Source of the DNA: Kushneria pakistanensis
GTDB lineage: Bacteria > Pseudomonadota > Gammaproteobacteria > Pseudomonadales > Halomonadaceae
Length of the DNA stretch: 64,000 bases
Reading direction: 5' to 3'
NCBI RefSeq assembly: GCF_014652795.1
Contig: NZ_BMZM01000003.1
Coordinates: 310,001 to 374,000, forward strand
The position numbers and the translations under genes are program-made. Positions 17,867 through 27,204 of the stretch are shown piece by piece. The notes beneath the pieces are model-generated. The model was not told the origin of the DNA and ran no database searches. It worked only from the letters and a program-made list of their open reading frames with translations. Within the stretch, counting starts at the first letter, position 1; each line of letters starts with the position of its first letter.

Positions 17867-19309
17867 TCAGGCGCCGATATCCTTGAGCGGCTTGCCATTC
17901 ATCAGGTTCTTTTCGATCTTCTCAAGCGAGATGCCCTTGGTTTCGGGAATCAGCAGCAGGGTAAAGATGATAAAGACCACGTTGAGTACCGAGAGAATGC
18001 CAAAGGTCATGGCACCACCGATGACGGCAATCATGAGCGGGAAGAACTGGCCGATGGCAAAGTTGCCCACCCAGTTGGCCACCGTTGAGCAGCTCAGGCC
18101 GAAGTCACGACCGTTAAGCGGCTGAATCTCGGCGCACAGGGTCCAGATCAGCGGGCCTGCCGACATGGCAAAGCCGGCTACAAAGATCAGCAGCGAGCCC
18201 ATGCCGACATACTGCAGGAAGGCAGACGTCGGCCCGATGACCAGAATCGAGGACAACACGGCCATGCTGGCGGCCATGACGGCAAAGCCGGTATAGAGGA
18301 TGGGCTTGCGGCCCAGACGATCCACAAAGCCGATGGCGATAAAGGTGGCCAGTACGTTGACCAGACCGGTCGCCACGGTGCTCCAGAGCTGGGCGGCCGT
18401 GCCTTCAAAGCCCGACATCTGAAAGATCTGCGGGGCGAAGTACATGATGGCATTCATGCCGGTAAACTGCTGAACCAGCTGCAGACAGATGCCCAGCATG
18501 ACCGAGCGGCGGAAATTGGGATTTTCCTTGAACATCTGAAAGCCGCGGCTGTTCTGCTTGGCATTGATGCTCTCTTCGATTTCATTCATTTCATAATCGA
18601 TTTCCGTCTTGCTGCTGCGCAGTTTGGTCAGTACTTCGCGGGCTTCTTCAAAGCGGTCCCGCGAGGCCAGCCAGCGCGGGCTGTTGGGCACCATGAGTAC
18701 CCCGATAAACAGCATGGCAGCAGGAATCATCAGCACGCCGAACATCCAGCGCCAGCTTTCGATATAGCTGAAGGCCAGGTTCGACATGAAAGCGGCCAGG
18801 ATGCCGATGGTCACCATCAGCTGATAAAAGGAGATGGTGGTGCCACGAATACGCTCGGGCGCCACTTCAGAGAGATAAAGGGGTGCCGTAAAAGAGGCTA
18901 CGCCCACGGCCAGGCCCAGCAGAATGCGGGCAAGCACCAGAATGTGCGGGCTTGTTGCCATGACGGCGACCAGCGCGCCACCAAAAAACAGCAGTGAGCT
19001 GTACATCAGCGCCTTTTTACGACCAAAGCGCTGTGAGACGGCACCTGCACCCATGGCACCCAGTGCCGCGCCGACCATCATGGAGCTGACAATCCAGCCT
19101 TCCATCAGGGTGGAGATCTGAAATTCCTTGACGATAAAGGGCAGGGCACCTGAAATGACGCCGATATCCATGCCAAACAGCAGGCCGGCCAGCGCGGCCA
19201 GGCCGCAGCTTAACCACACCATGGGGACGATGTCGGCATTCTTTACGGCATCCGGCTTGTCCTGATCCTGCTGCGCAGCGCCTGAGCTGCCTCCTGCGTG
19301 ACCTACCAT
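17867..19309 (-). CDS. MFS sugar porter (GalP/XylE-like proton symporter)
   Basis: The ATG at 19309 has AAGGAAAG 5 nt upstream and gives 480 residues; the earlier frame from 19399 adds a doubtful 30-residue extension. Twelve helices are seen with sugar-porter signatures: GRKKAL after helix 2, the PESPR-like PNSPRWL, QQFTGMNAIMYFAP in helix 7, DRLGRKP, and PETKG after helix 12. The family imports hexoses or pentoses with protons or sodium. Its position beside zwf-pgl-eda and near glk points to glucose or a similar hexose, by inference. A strong terminator follows. Confidence 0.88.
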   Translation of the reverse strand: MVGHAGGSSGAAQQDQDKPDAVKNADIVPMVWLSCGLAALAGLLFGMDIGVISGALPFIVKEFQISTLMEGWIVSSMMVGAALGAMGAGAVSQRFGRKKALMYSSLLFFGGALVAVMATSPHILVLARILLGLAVGVASFTAPLYLSEVAPERIRGTTISFYQLMVTIGILAAFMSNLAFSYIESWRWMFGVLMIPAAMLFIGVLMVPNSPRWLASRDRFEEAREVLTKLRSSKTEIDYEMNEIEESINAKQNSRGFQMFKENPNFRRSVMLGICLQLVQQFTGMNAIMYFAPQIFQMSGFEGTAAQLWSTVATGLVNVLATFIAIGFVDRLGRKPILYTGFAVMAASMAVLSSILVIGPTSAFLQYVGMGSLLIFVAGFAMSAGPLIWTLCAEIQPLNGRDFGLSCSTVANWVGNFAIGQFFPLMIAVIGGAMTFGILSVLNVVFIIFTLLLIPETKGISLEKIEKNLMNGKPLKDIGA

Positions 19310-19916
19310 GTAACTTTCCTTATCCAGCGACAATGAAGAGGGATGGCTTAATCGTGTCAGCCATAAATTAACAGCGCCACTGCTTTTGTACTGCGCCATT
19401 ATGGGCTTTTGCTGTCACGTGAAAATGATGGGTTTCGATAAACGGTGTTGTTTTTGGAAGCCCCGAAGAAATGGTTGCCGATCAGTGGCTGATTTCCCCG
19501 TAAACCATGCGCCGCATAATAAAGTCGTTAAGGTAGGGTAAGGCCAGCGATTATCATGACTTATTAGACCAAAGGCTGATGCTCTGGCTGTCATGGGTGG
19601 TCGTTCACCCTCATGACGCTTTTGAAAATCTCATCCCCAAGGTAAAGGAGTACTGATATCATTGTGTCTTCATGCAGCCTCGATGCCGCCGAACTATCCT
19701 GTCAAATGACACATGATCAGGGTCGCGCGCAGCCATGCCTGTGTTTTTGGCCCGCAAGCCATGTCAGATTATCGGTTCGACAGTGTCTACACCCGAACGG
19801 GCAGACAATGGGGCTGTTATCGCCTGCCCTGATGGAAGCGAAGCAATGTGTTGCGAGGATGGTGTCCTGATGTCTAACGTTGTCGGAAATCTACCAAACC
19901 GGGAAGGGAGCACGGC
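19310..19916. other. 607-nt divergent control region between sugar porter and zwf
   Basis: No supported gene. It should hold the promoters of the porter (minus) and zwf (plus). A small inverted repeat TGTCAAATGACA at 19700-19711 is the only clear symmetry. I looked for a HexR-type TGTAATTAAATTACA site and saw none. A 61-codon frame at 19735-19920 overlaps the zwf start as ATGA but has no recognisable product or ribosome site. Confidence 0.5.
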
Positions 19917-21398
19917 ATGAGTGTGAATGACGACAACAGTACTGCTGTCGATCTGGCGCTTTTCGGTGCGCTGGGAGATCTTGCCCTGCGCAAGCTGTAT
20001 GTCGCGCTCTATCATCTGGATCGCGAAGCGCTGATGGCGCCGGAAACCCGCATTCTGGGTCTGGCCCGCCAGGAATATGATAAGGATGCCTTCCGTGCTC
20101 GCGTACGTGATGCGCTGGAAACCCGCGTACGCCCCGATGAGCGTACCGAAGAAAGCATGAACCGGTTTCTGGCAAGGCTCGACTATATCGAGATCGAGTT
20201 TGCCTCTCCTGAAAGCTACAACCAGATTGCTCAATGGCACGGCAACAGTCCGCGACCACTGACCATCTATCTATCAGTACCGGCGCGTCTTTATGGCGAA
20301 ATCTGCGCCAATCTATCCAAAAGCGGCTGTCTGGACGACGAGTCTCGCGTTGTCGTTGAAAAGCCGATCGGCTATTCGCTCCAGACGTCTGAAGAGATCA
20401 ATGACGCCATTGGTGCCGTCTTTGATGAAAGCCGGATCTATCGCATCGACCACTATCTGGGCAAGGAAACGGTCCAGAACCTGCTGGCCCTGCGCTTCGC
20501 CAACCCGCTGTTTGGCAGTCAGTGGAACCAGAGTCATATCTCGCACGTCGAGATTACCGTGGCAGAAACGGTGGGGATCGAAGGGCGCTGGGGCTATTTC
20601 GACCAGGCCGGACAGCTGCGTGACATGGTCCAGAACCATCTGATGCAGCTTCTGTGCATGATCGCCATGGACCCGCCTTCCAATCTTGATGCCGACAGCA
20701 TTCGTGACGAGAAGGTCAAGGTGCTCAAGGCGCTTCGCCCGTTTGAAGGTGAGCGTCTGAGCACTGATGTGGTGAGAGGCCAGTACATCGCTGGCACCAT
20801 CGCCGGCAAGTCAGTGCCGGGGTATCTCGAGGAAGAGGGCGCCAATGTCGATTCGCGCACCGAAACCTTTGTCGCCTTCAAGACCGAAATTCAGAACTGG
20901 CGCTGGGCGGGCGTGCCCTTTTATCTGCGTACCGGCAAGCGCATGCCGGAGAAGCTGTCACAGATCGTGATTCACTTCCGTCCGCAGTCGCACTACATCT
21001 TTGATAACGATCAGCGCAGCATGGCGGCCAACAAGCTGATCATCCGGCTGCAGCCCGATGAAGGCATTGCCCTGCAGGTGCTGACCAAGGACAGCGGGCT
21101 GGACAAGGGCATGCGTCTGCGTACCGGACCACTGCATCTGGACTTCCATCAGGCCTTCCCGTCGGCACGTATTCCCGACGCCTACGAACGCCTGTTGCTT
21201 GAGGTCATGAAGGGTCAGCAGTATCTATTTGTACGGCGCGACGAGATCGAATACTCCTGGCGCTGGATCGATCGCATGATCGAAGGCTGGGAGGCGCGCG
21301 ATATTCTGCCCAAGCGCTATCCGGCAGGCTCCTGGGGGCCGGTATCATCCATTGCCATGATCACGCAGGACGGACGCAGCTGGTATGAAGACTACTGA
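19917..21398 (+). CDS. zwf: Glucose-6-phosphate 1-dehydrogenase
   Basis: 493 residues, the usual length. The N-terminal nucleotide fold [14 protein letters not shown] is present, and the active-site segment [15 protein letters not shown] lies near residue 175. The enzyme oxidises glucose-6-phosphate to 6-phosphogluconolactone with NAD(P)+, feeding the Entner-Doudoroff or pentose phosphate routes. GGGAAGGGAG precedes the start. The 3' end overlaps pgl by 14 nt and eda follows, a common gammaproteobacterial order. Confidence 0.97.
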   Translation: MSVNDDNSTAVDLALFGALGDLALRKLYVALYHLDREALMAPETRILGLARQEYDKDAFRARVRDALETRVRPDERTEESMNRFLARLDYIEIEFASPESYNQIAQWHGNSPRPLTIYLSVPARLYGEICANLSKSGCLDDESRVVVEKPIGYSLQTSEEINDAIGAVFDESRIYRIDHYLGKETVQNLLALRFANPLFGSQWNQSHISHVEITVAETVGIEGRWGYFDQAGQLRDMVQNHLMQLLCMIAMDPPSNLDADSIRDEKVKVLKALRPFEGERLSTDVVRGQYIAGTIAGKSVPGYLEEEGANVDSRTETFVAFKTEIQNWRWAGVPFYLRTGKRMPEKLSQIVIHFRPQSHYIFDNDQRSMAANKLIIRLQPDEGIALQVLTKDSGLDKGMRLRTGPLHLDFHQAFPSARIPDAYERLLLEVMKGQQYLFVRRDEIEYSWRWIDRMIEGWEARDILPKRYPAGSWGPVSSIAMITQDGRSWYEDY

Positions 21399-22065
21399 AA
21401 CGAATGACCCGCGCACGCGTCTGGCACAGGACCTGGCCATCAGCGTGGCCGGCGCGCTGCGAGAAGATCTCGAGCAGCAGGAGCGCGTCATACTGGTGCT
21501 TTCCGGTGGCAGCACGCCAAAGCCTTTCATGCAGGCACTGAGCGTGCTTGAACTGGACTGGTCACGGGTGGATATTACGCTGGCCGACGAGCGCTGGGTG
21601 CCGACCGATCATGACGACAGCAATGATCGCTTCGTGCGCACCAACATGATGATCAATGCCGCGGCCAATGCGCGCTTTCATCCACTCGTCAATGACGAGC
21701 AGACCCCTGAAGCCGGGGCTGGGGAAGTAGGCGAGCGACTCGCGGGTCTTGCCTGGCCTGCCAGTGTTGTGGTGCTGGGCATGGGCGGCGATGGTCATAC
21801 GGCCTCGCTTTTCCCGGACAGCGAGCAACTCAATGACGGACTTGAAAGCGAGGCCGTGGTAATTGCGGCCCGTGCGCCAAGTGTGGGGCAGCCACGCATT
21901 TCGCTGACGCGTGATCGTCTCATGCAGTCCCGCCGTCGTTATCTTCACCTTAACGGTGCAGACAAGAAGAGCGTGCTGGCACAGGCCATGGCAGGCAGCG
22001 ACCGTCAGGAACTGCCGATTCGGGCTTTTCTTGATGCGCCACTGGCACTTTACTGGGCACCATGA
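21385..22065 (+). CDS. pgl: 6-phosphogluconolactonase
   Basis: 226 residues of the NagB/DevB fold with [11 protein letters not shown] (about 38-48), [15 protein letters not shown] and [14 protein letters not shown], the last including the catalytic region. It hydrolyses 6-phosphogluconolactone made by Zwf, whose gene it overlaps by 14 nt, so the two are probably translationally coupled. Length is normal for the short bacterial form. Confidence 0.95.
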   Translation: MKTTETNDPRTRLAQDLAISVAGALREDLEQQERVILVLSGGSTPKPFMQALSVLELDWSRVDITLADERWVPTDHDDSNDRFVRTNMMINAAANARFHPLVNDEQTPEAGAGEVGERLAGLAWPASVVVLGMGGDGHTASLFPDSEQLNDGLESEAVVIAARAPSVGQPRISLTRDRLMQSRRRYLHLNGADKKSVLAQAMAGSDRQELPIRAFLDAPLALYWAP

Positions 22066-22080
22066 CACGATAAAGTACGC

Positions 22081-22104
22081 CCCGGCGCGTCAGGTCGTGC
22101 CGGG
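22081..22104 (+). other. Hairpin in the pgl-eda spacer
   Basis: CCCGGCGCG and CGTGCCGGG form a 9-bp stem with one G-U pair around a 6-nt loop. There is no U-tract, so it is more likely an mRNA processing or stabilising element than a terminator. Confidence 0.35.
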
Positions 22105-22188
22105 TCAATGAACAGGTGCGGGTCGAGGATGCCTGTCTTCGGCCCGATAGTACGGCGCGTGTCGCCGGGGTGATGATCAGGAGGTTTC

Positions 22189-22851
22189 ATGGCATCGGAC
22201 AAGCAGCTACCGTCCACACGTACGACCGAAATTGACAGTATCTGTCAGCGGACCACGGTAATCCCGGTGCTGACCATTCATCGCATCGAAGACGCCGTGC
22301 CCTTGTGCCGTGCGCTCTACGAAGGTGGTCTGACCGTGCTGGAAATTACCCTGCGCACGGACTGTGCCATGGAAGCGCTCTACCGCCTGCGTGATGAACT
22401 GCCCGAAGCCAGCATTGGTGCCGGTACGGTGCTGACACCCGCCCAGTATCGTCGCGCAGAAGATGCCGGCGTGGATTTCGTGGTCACACCCGGCACGACC
22501 GATCGTCTTTACGAGTACGGTATTCAAAGCCCGGTGCCGCTGCTGCCCGGGATTTCGACCGCCACCGAGCTGCTGACCGGCTGGCAGTATGGCTATCGTC
22601 GTTTCAAGTTCTTCCCGGCCGAGGCAAGCGGCGGTGTAGCAGCACTCAAGGCGCTGGCGGGCCCGCTGGGTGATGTCCAGTTCTGTCCGACCGGTGGTAT
22701 TACGCCTGACAATGCGGCCAACTATTTGAAGCTTCGCAACGTCATGTGCGTCGGCGGCACCTGGGTGGCGCCAAAGGAAATGATCGACAATGAGGACTGG
22801 GACGGTATCCGCGATATCGCACGCGAAACGGTCGCTACCATCAAGCACTAA
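22189..22851 (+). CDS. eda: KDPG aldolase (2-dehydro-3-deoxyphosphogluconate aldolase)
   Basis: 220 residues. Family marks are IPVLTIHRIEDAVPL, LEITLRT with the catalytic Glu near residue 50, GAGTVLTPAQ, TPGTTDRL and KFFPAE with the Schiff-base Lys near 140. It splits KDPG into pyruvate and glyceraldehyde-3-phosphate, the last step of the Entner-Doudoroff pathway. The partner dehydratase gene edd is not in this window. AGGAGG precedes the start and a strong terminator follows. Confidence 0.96.
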   Translation: MASDKQLPSTRTTEIDSICQRTTVIPVLTIHRIEDAVPLCRALYEGGLTVLEITLRTDCAMEALYRLRDELPEASIGAGTVLTPAQYRRAEDAGVDFVVTPGTTDRLYEYGIQSPVPLLPGISTATELLTGWQYGYRRFKFFPAEASGGVAALKALAGPLGDVQFCPTGGITPDNAANYLKLRNVMCVGGTWVAPKEMIDNEDWDGIRDIARETVATIKH

Positions 22852-22929
22852 AACCATTGGGTTATCAGACGGCAGGGCATGAATGACCCTGCCGCTATCG
22901 GCTCTCTCGGCAGCCTCGGCTGTTGTTTT

Positions 22930-22960
22930 GCCCGTCTCGTTTTGAGGCGGGCTTTTTTTT
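22930..22960 (+). terminator. Rho-independent terminator after eda
   Basis: A 9-bp stem, GCCCGTCTC with GAGGCGGGC (one G-U pair), has a 5-nt loop and is followed by eight T residues at 22953-22960. Confidence 0.9.
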
Positions 22961-22964
22961 GCCC

Positions 22965-24389
22965 CTAGTCGAGAAACCGGTTCAGGTAATCGATGGATGA
23001 ACGGGTGCGCTCATACAGCGTGTCGTCCAGATCCAGCATTTGCCCGTCGCGTTTGGTGATGCGCCCATCCACGGCTACCAGCGATACGCTGGCCGCGCTG
23101 GCGGCAAAGATCAGCATGGCCGCCGGTTCCTGTGGCACCATGCCCAGATCAAGCTGGCGAGTATCAATCATGATGACATCGGCGCGCTTGCCGGGTGTCA
23201 GGCTGCCGATGATATCCCCCATGCCGATGGACTCGGCTGCAGCGGACGTTGCCAGCGACAGGAGATGCATGCAGTCCACGCTGGTCTGATCGCCGCTGGC
23301 GCCCAGTTCGGTCAGGGCAGCAGTACGCATGACGCCAAACATGTCGCCTCGGCCGGCCAGGGCGTTGCCATCGATGCCCAGCCCCTGGCGCCTGACCGGT
23401 GCAAAGTGGGAGAGTCGCGTCAGGCCATAGGAGACCCGGTGCTCGGTGACCGGCGTCAGGGAAAGACTGGCACCTGCATCGTTGAGCGCCTGCATGTGTT
23501 CGTCGCGCGCATCGGTGGCGTGAACAACCTGAAGTCCTGGATAGAGAAACCCTTCATCGATCAGTTTCTGGAACATCTCATGATGGCCGTCACCGCTGAC
23601 GTGTACCGAGATCGGTAGCTCCATCTCGCGCGCTGTTTCATATTCACGCCGCTTGAGCGCCATGGCTTCCCGGTTCTCAAGATCCGGCGGCAGGCGCCAG
23701 GCCAGGCCCAGCGACAGCCGACCACCGGCGCCATGGTTCTGCCAGTCATCATGCAGCTCGGCCAGATGCTCGATGTCGGTCATTTTTTCGGTGGTCTTGC
23801 TCTGTGCGCCATAAAGCAGACGGGCGCGCAGGGGAGAGTGTGCCAGCGCCTCCAGTGCCGCTGCCGCATGGTTCGGGCTGCGGTTGCAGTCGAAAAAATC
23901 GTTGCTGGTGGTGACGCCGGCGCGAACGTTTTCCATCGCTGCCAGATACTCACCGACCCAGATATCCTCGGGCCGAAAATGATCGCTGAGCCTTTGTGTC
24001 ACGGGAAAGAAAAGCGTCTGCTCTGTCTGCCCGAACATGCCGCGCATTTGCGTCTGCCACATGTGGTTATGGGTATCGACAAGGCCCGGCATGACAATCT
24101 GGTGGCGACCATCAATGATCTCGGCATCACCTGCCTCAAGCTGATGGCCCACGGCCTTGATCTCGCCGCTGTCGACCAGGATGTCAGCCTCGCGCAGGGT
24201 GCCGTGAGCCGGATCCATCGTCAGCAGGGTGGCGTTGCGTATGCACCAGCGCCCCGCTACTCGAGATGGAGAAGACGCAGGGCCTTTGGCAGCATGGACA
24301 CCATGGGCTTTTGATAGCACCGCGGTACCGGCAAGGGCGCTCATGCTGCCAAGCAGGCGGCGGCGGGTGATGGGCAGAAGTCCGCGCAT
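22965..24389 (-). CDS. Tat-exported amidohydrolase / metal-dependent hydrolase
   Basis: 474 residues. Residues 8-16 (TRRRLLGSM) plus a hydrophobic stretch ending VHAA make a twin-arginine signal peptide, so the enzyme is probably folded in the cytoplasm and exported. The catalytic domain is of the chlorohydrolase/cytosine-deaminase type: metal motif HNH (His107, His109) in PGLVDTHNHMWQTQMRG, SVHVSGDGHH, VVHATDARD and LGIDGNALAGRGDMF. The substrate is unknown; relatives remove amino or halide groups from heterocycles or cleave cyclic amides. It converges on eda and has its own transcription unit. Confidence 0.82.
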   Translation of the reverse strand: MRGLLPITRRRLLGSMSALAGTAVLSKAHGVHAAKGPASSPSRVAGRWCIRNATLLTMDPAHGTLREADILVDSGEIKAVGHQLEAGDAEIIDGRHQIVMPGLVDTHNHMWQTQMRGMFGQTEQTLFFPVTQRLSDHFRPEDIWVGEYLAAMENVRAGVTTSNDFFDCNRSPNHAAAALEALAHSPLRARLLYGAQSKTTEKMTDIEHLAELHDDWQNHGAGGRLSLGLAWRLPPDLENREAMALKRREYETAREMELPISVHVSGDGHHEMFQKLIDEGFLYPGLQVVHATDARDEHMQALNDAGASLSLTPVTEHRVSYGLTRLSHFAPVRRQGLGIDGNALAGRGDMFGVMRTAALTELGASGDQTSVDCMHLLSLATSAAAESIGMGDIIGSLTPGKRADVIMIDTRQLDLGMVPQEPAAMLIFAASAASVSLVAVDGRITKRDGQMLDLDDTLYERTRSSIDYLNRFLD

Positions 24390-24451
24390 GTGGATCGCTC
24401 CAATGGTTAATCTGTATCAATACTCAAGGGGCCATCAGAGCGTAGACAAAC

Positions 24452-24485
24452 AAAAAAGGCTGCCCATCCGGAAACGGGCAGCCTT
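24452..24485 (-). terminator. Rho-independent terminator of the glk operon
   Basis: AAGGCTGCCC and GGGCAGCCTT form a 10-bp stem around a 10-nt loop; on the minus strand it is followed by a run of T. It ends the glk-mutarotase-aldo/keto-reductase unit. Confidence 0.85.
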
Positions 24486-24506
24486 AAGATGTCATGAAGG
24501 AAAGTG

Positions 24507-25370
24507 TCAGGGCACGCGGCAGGCGCGTACCGCTTCCAGCAGCGCGAACCACTCCGGCCGGCTCAGCGTCAGACCGGCATCGTGCACAAGTGTTTGCAGC
24601 CGTTCCGGGCGCAGGGTTCCCACAACTGCTCTGGGCTGTCCGGGAATGGTGTTGAGCCAGGCCAGCGCAATACCGGCGGGACTGACCTGATAGGCGTCGG
24701 CCAGCGCCTTGAGCACCTGGCCCAGCTGGTTTTCAAAGATGCGCCCGCCCCACAGTGGCGAGCCGGCAAGGCCTGCCATGTTATCCCGCTGCAGACTGTC
24801 CCACATGCCGTCAAAGAGCATCTGGCTGCGAGCAATCGACATCTCCATCTGCTGACAGGCCAGCGGTGTCTGCATGGCGGCCTGCAAATGACGCCACTGA
24901 GCCGGCAGAAAGTTGGCCACGCCAATCTGGCGCGCCCGGCCGCTTTCGATGATGGCATCCAGCGCTCGCCCGGTAGCCTCGACATCCATCAGCGGGTCGG
25001 GACGCATGAGCATGAGCGTATTGAGCTGCGTCAGGCCCAGTTGCTTCAGTACGCGATCCACGACCCCATCAAGATACTCGGGGCGTGTGTCGTAATATTT
25101 GGCGCCAAAGCGGTCGTCATTGTGCTGTGCCGGGACCACGCCAACCCGCATGTCAAACTGCAGTTGTCGTGCGCTATCCCCCGGAAGCTGGCCAATGGCC
25201 CGGCCCAGAAGGGTTTCCTGACCCTTCTCGAGATCGCTGTGGTCGAATTCGCAAAGCCCTTCATCCAGCCGCTGCTGAAACCAGGCCGCCAGTGCTTCCG
25301 GCGTTTGCAGGCTGTCGTAGTACGGTAACTGACGCAGACCGACCACGAAGGGCGCAGCTGTCATGCTCAT
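24507..25370 (-). CDS. Aldo/keto reductase-fold protein lacking most catalytic residues
   Basis: 287 residues resembling the YdhF branch of aldo/keto reductases, with LMRPDPLMDVEA, RQIGVANFLPAQW, AWLNTIPGQPRAVVGT and the C-terminal LSRPEWFALLEA. The canonical Asp-Tyr-Lys-His tetrad reads Asp43, Glu48, Arg75 and Met122 by motif alignment, so only the Asp remains. It may be a non-catalytic or repurposed NADPH-binding protein. It starts 5 nt after the mutarotase gene and closes the operon with glk, and the reading frame is intact, which argues for a retained function. Confidence 0.8.
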   Translation of the reverse strand: MSMTAAPFVVGLRQLPYYDSLQTPEALAAWFQQRLDEGLCEFDHSDLEKGQETLLGRAIGQLPGDSARQLQFDMRVGVVPAQHNDDRFGAKYYDTRPEYLDGVVDRVLKQLGLTQLNTLMLMRPDPLMDVEATGRALDAIIESGRARQIGVANFLPAQWRHLQAAMQTPLACQQMEMSIARSQMLFDGMWDSLQRDNMAGLAGSPLWGGRIFENQLGQVLKALADAYQVSPAGIALAWLNTIPGQPRAVVGTLRPERLQTLVHDAGLTLSRPEWFALLEAVRACRVP

Positions 25371-25375
25371 CCGGG

Positions 25376-26245
25376 TTATTCCTGAGCAGATGGTTCAAGA
25401 CTCACGTGCATCGACAGGACATGCTGCGCCCCTGGGGCGAGCCAGACCGGGTCCAGACGTGTACATGCCGGCTCGATGCAGATGAAGTTCAGGCGCTCGC
25501 GATCGGGAATGTCGGTCGGAAGCTTGTCTCCCGGATGCCAGACAACGCTCGAGTCGCTACCCTGCTTGGCAATTCGCAGACGCCTGTGGCCATCATCGAG
25601 TACCAGCGGCCGGCTGGAGTGATGGATGCGATCCAGCGCGCCGCGAACGCCCAGTACGCCGTTCTGTTCCGCCTCGGCATAATCGGCCAGCTTGTCCAGA
25701 TAGCGTGCGCCACCCAACCCCTCAATGCGACATTGATGCGTATCCGGCACGGCAAAATAGGCATGCAACGCCTGGGTCAGGCGTACCGGCGTTTCACCGA
25801 TGTGCTCTGTCACAAGCTCCATGGCCAGGCGCTGTGCGTTGGCATGGATGACCAGTCGGGGCGAAAGCATGTCATGCAGCTGTGTCTCAGGCGACAGATG
25901 AATTTCCACGCCGCCTTCCACGTCTTCATCGATGGCATCAATGCGCCAGTCAGCCGTACGAGCGACCCCGTGCATGGGCCCATTGCCGTCTTCGGGTTCG
26001 GCAAACCAGGGCCAGCACAGCGGCACGCCGCCGCGCAGGGCCTCCGGCGGTGCCTTGGGCGTTGAGGTGGTCCAGAGCCAGCCGCGATCGCCAGCAGGGG
26101 CGTAGTGCAGCAGGTGGCCACCCTGGCGGGAAAGGATCAACTCACCCCACTCATCGTTGATCACCAGCAGTGATCGACCCTCCCAGGTCGCGTCACGTTG
26201 CCCCTGAGTGGACGACAAAAGCGCGCTCAATGCATCCGGGATCAT
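25376..26245 (-). CDS. D-hexose-6-phosphate mutarotase (YeaD-type aldose 1-epimerase family)
   Basis: 289 residues of the galactose-mutarotase fold with the YeaD signatures LRGGVPLCWPWF, GPMHGVARTADW, QALHAYFAV and FICIEPA. Proteins of this group interconvert alpha and beta anomers of hexose-6-phosphates. The gene overlaps glk by 4 nt (ATGA), so it is coupled to glucokinase, which fits supply of the right glucose-6-phosphate anomer to Zwf. Family assignment is firm; the substrate is by homology. Confidence 0.9.
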   Translation of the reverse strand: MIPDALSALLSSTQGQRDATWEGRSLLVINDEWGELILSRQGGHLLHYAPAGDRGWLWTTSTPKAPPEALRGGVPLCWPWFAEPEDGNGPMHGVARTADWRIDAIDEDVEGGVEIHLSPETQLHDMLSPRLVIHANAQRLAMELVTEHIGETPVRLTQALHAYFAVPDTHQCRIEGLGGARYLDKLADYAEAEQNGVLGVRGALDRIHHSSRPLVLDDGHRRLRIAKQGSDSSVVWHPGDKLPTDIPDRERLNFICIEPACTRLDPVWLAPGAQHVLSMHVSLEPSAQE

Positions 26246-27204
26246 GTCACCTCCTCGTTATGAAGTGCTTCGGCAGCGCCCAGTAGTCCGGTCCATTTGG
26301 CGGTCACTACCCAGGTCGCGATATCGGCATTGTAGGGGCTCATGCGTCCCTTGTCGGCAAAGGCCTTGCGAAAATCGCTGATCCGAAGAATATCGAGGAT
26401 ACGTGGCAGAATGCCCCCGCACAGATAAACGCCGCCACGGGCGCCCAGCGTCAGAGCCGCATCGCCGGTGGCATCACCGAGGATCTTGCAAAAGCGCAGG
26501 ACGGCCTGATATGCCACGGTGTCCTGCTCGCCGCGCGCGGCTTCGGTCACGCAGGCCGGCGTCCTGAGGCCGCAGTCGTGCCCTTCGAATTCGCACATGG
26601 CGGTATAGATGTCCAGAAGCCCCTGGCCGCAAAGAACGCGCTCGATCGAGACGCGCCCGTAGCGTCCTCGAAACCACTGCAGCAGACGAATCTCGAAATC
26701 ATCGACCGGAGCGAAACTGGCATGACCGCCTTCGGCCGACAGGGGAATCCAGAAGCGCTGACTCGGCGCCAGCCCGGCCAGGCCCAGGCCGGTGCCCGGG
26801 CCAATGACAAGACGGGCGCGCCCGGCTTCGCTGTGACCGTTACCCAGATTAACCAGATCCTCGTCGGGAATGTGGGGCAGGCCCAGCGCCATGGCAGTAA
26901 AGTCGTTGATGACCTTGAAGTTATCCAGCCCGAGGCGCGCTTTCATGGCATTTTTCGAAAAGCGCCATGGGTTGTTGGTCATCTTGATTTCGTCATCGTG
27001 TACCGGGCAGGCGAAGGCCAGACAGGCTTCGATCGGCCGCTCACCATCGACACTGGCAAGATAGGCGTTGACCGCATCATCAAGGTTGGCGTGATCGGCG
27101 CAGGCCAGCGTCTGAATGTCATGCAGATCGAAGGCGCCGGGGGTCACCAGGGCGAAGCGGGCATTGGTGCCACCGATATCGCCGACCAGGGCGGGGCGTG
27201 TCAT
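26242..27204 (-). CDS. glk: Glucokinase
   Basis: 320 residues of the proteobacterial Glk family. The N-terminal phosphate loop LVGDIGGTNARFAL, the sugar-binding INDFTAMALG, the ATP-site IGPGTGLGLAG and the segment GGVYLCGGILPR are present. It phosphorylates intracellular glucose with ATP. It leads a three-gene operon divergent from gap, separated by a 490-nt control region, and would act on sugar brought in by the MFS porter or released from trehalose and glycogen. Confidence 0.96.
   Translation of the reverse strand: MTRPALVGDIGGTNARFALVTPGAFDLHDIQTLACADHANLDDAVNAYLASVDGERPIEACLAFACPVHDDEIKMTNNPWRFSKNAMKARLGLDNFKVINDFTAMALGLPHIPDEDLVNLGNGHSEAGRARLVIGPGTGLGLAGLAPSQRFWIPLSAEGGHASFAPVDDFEIRLLQWFRGRYGRVSIERVLCGQGLLDIYTAMCEFEGHDCGLRTPACVTEAARGEQDTVAYQAVLRFCKILGDATGDAALTLGARGGVYLCGGILPRILDILRISDFRKAFADKGRMSPYNADIATWVVTAKWTGLLGAAEALHNEEVT

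Noticed and set aside
19735-19920. 61-codon frame overlapping the zwf start as ATGA
   Set aside because: No ribosome site, no recognisable features, and zwf has its own strong ribosome site; the ATGA overlap is probably chance.
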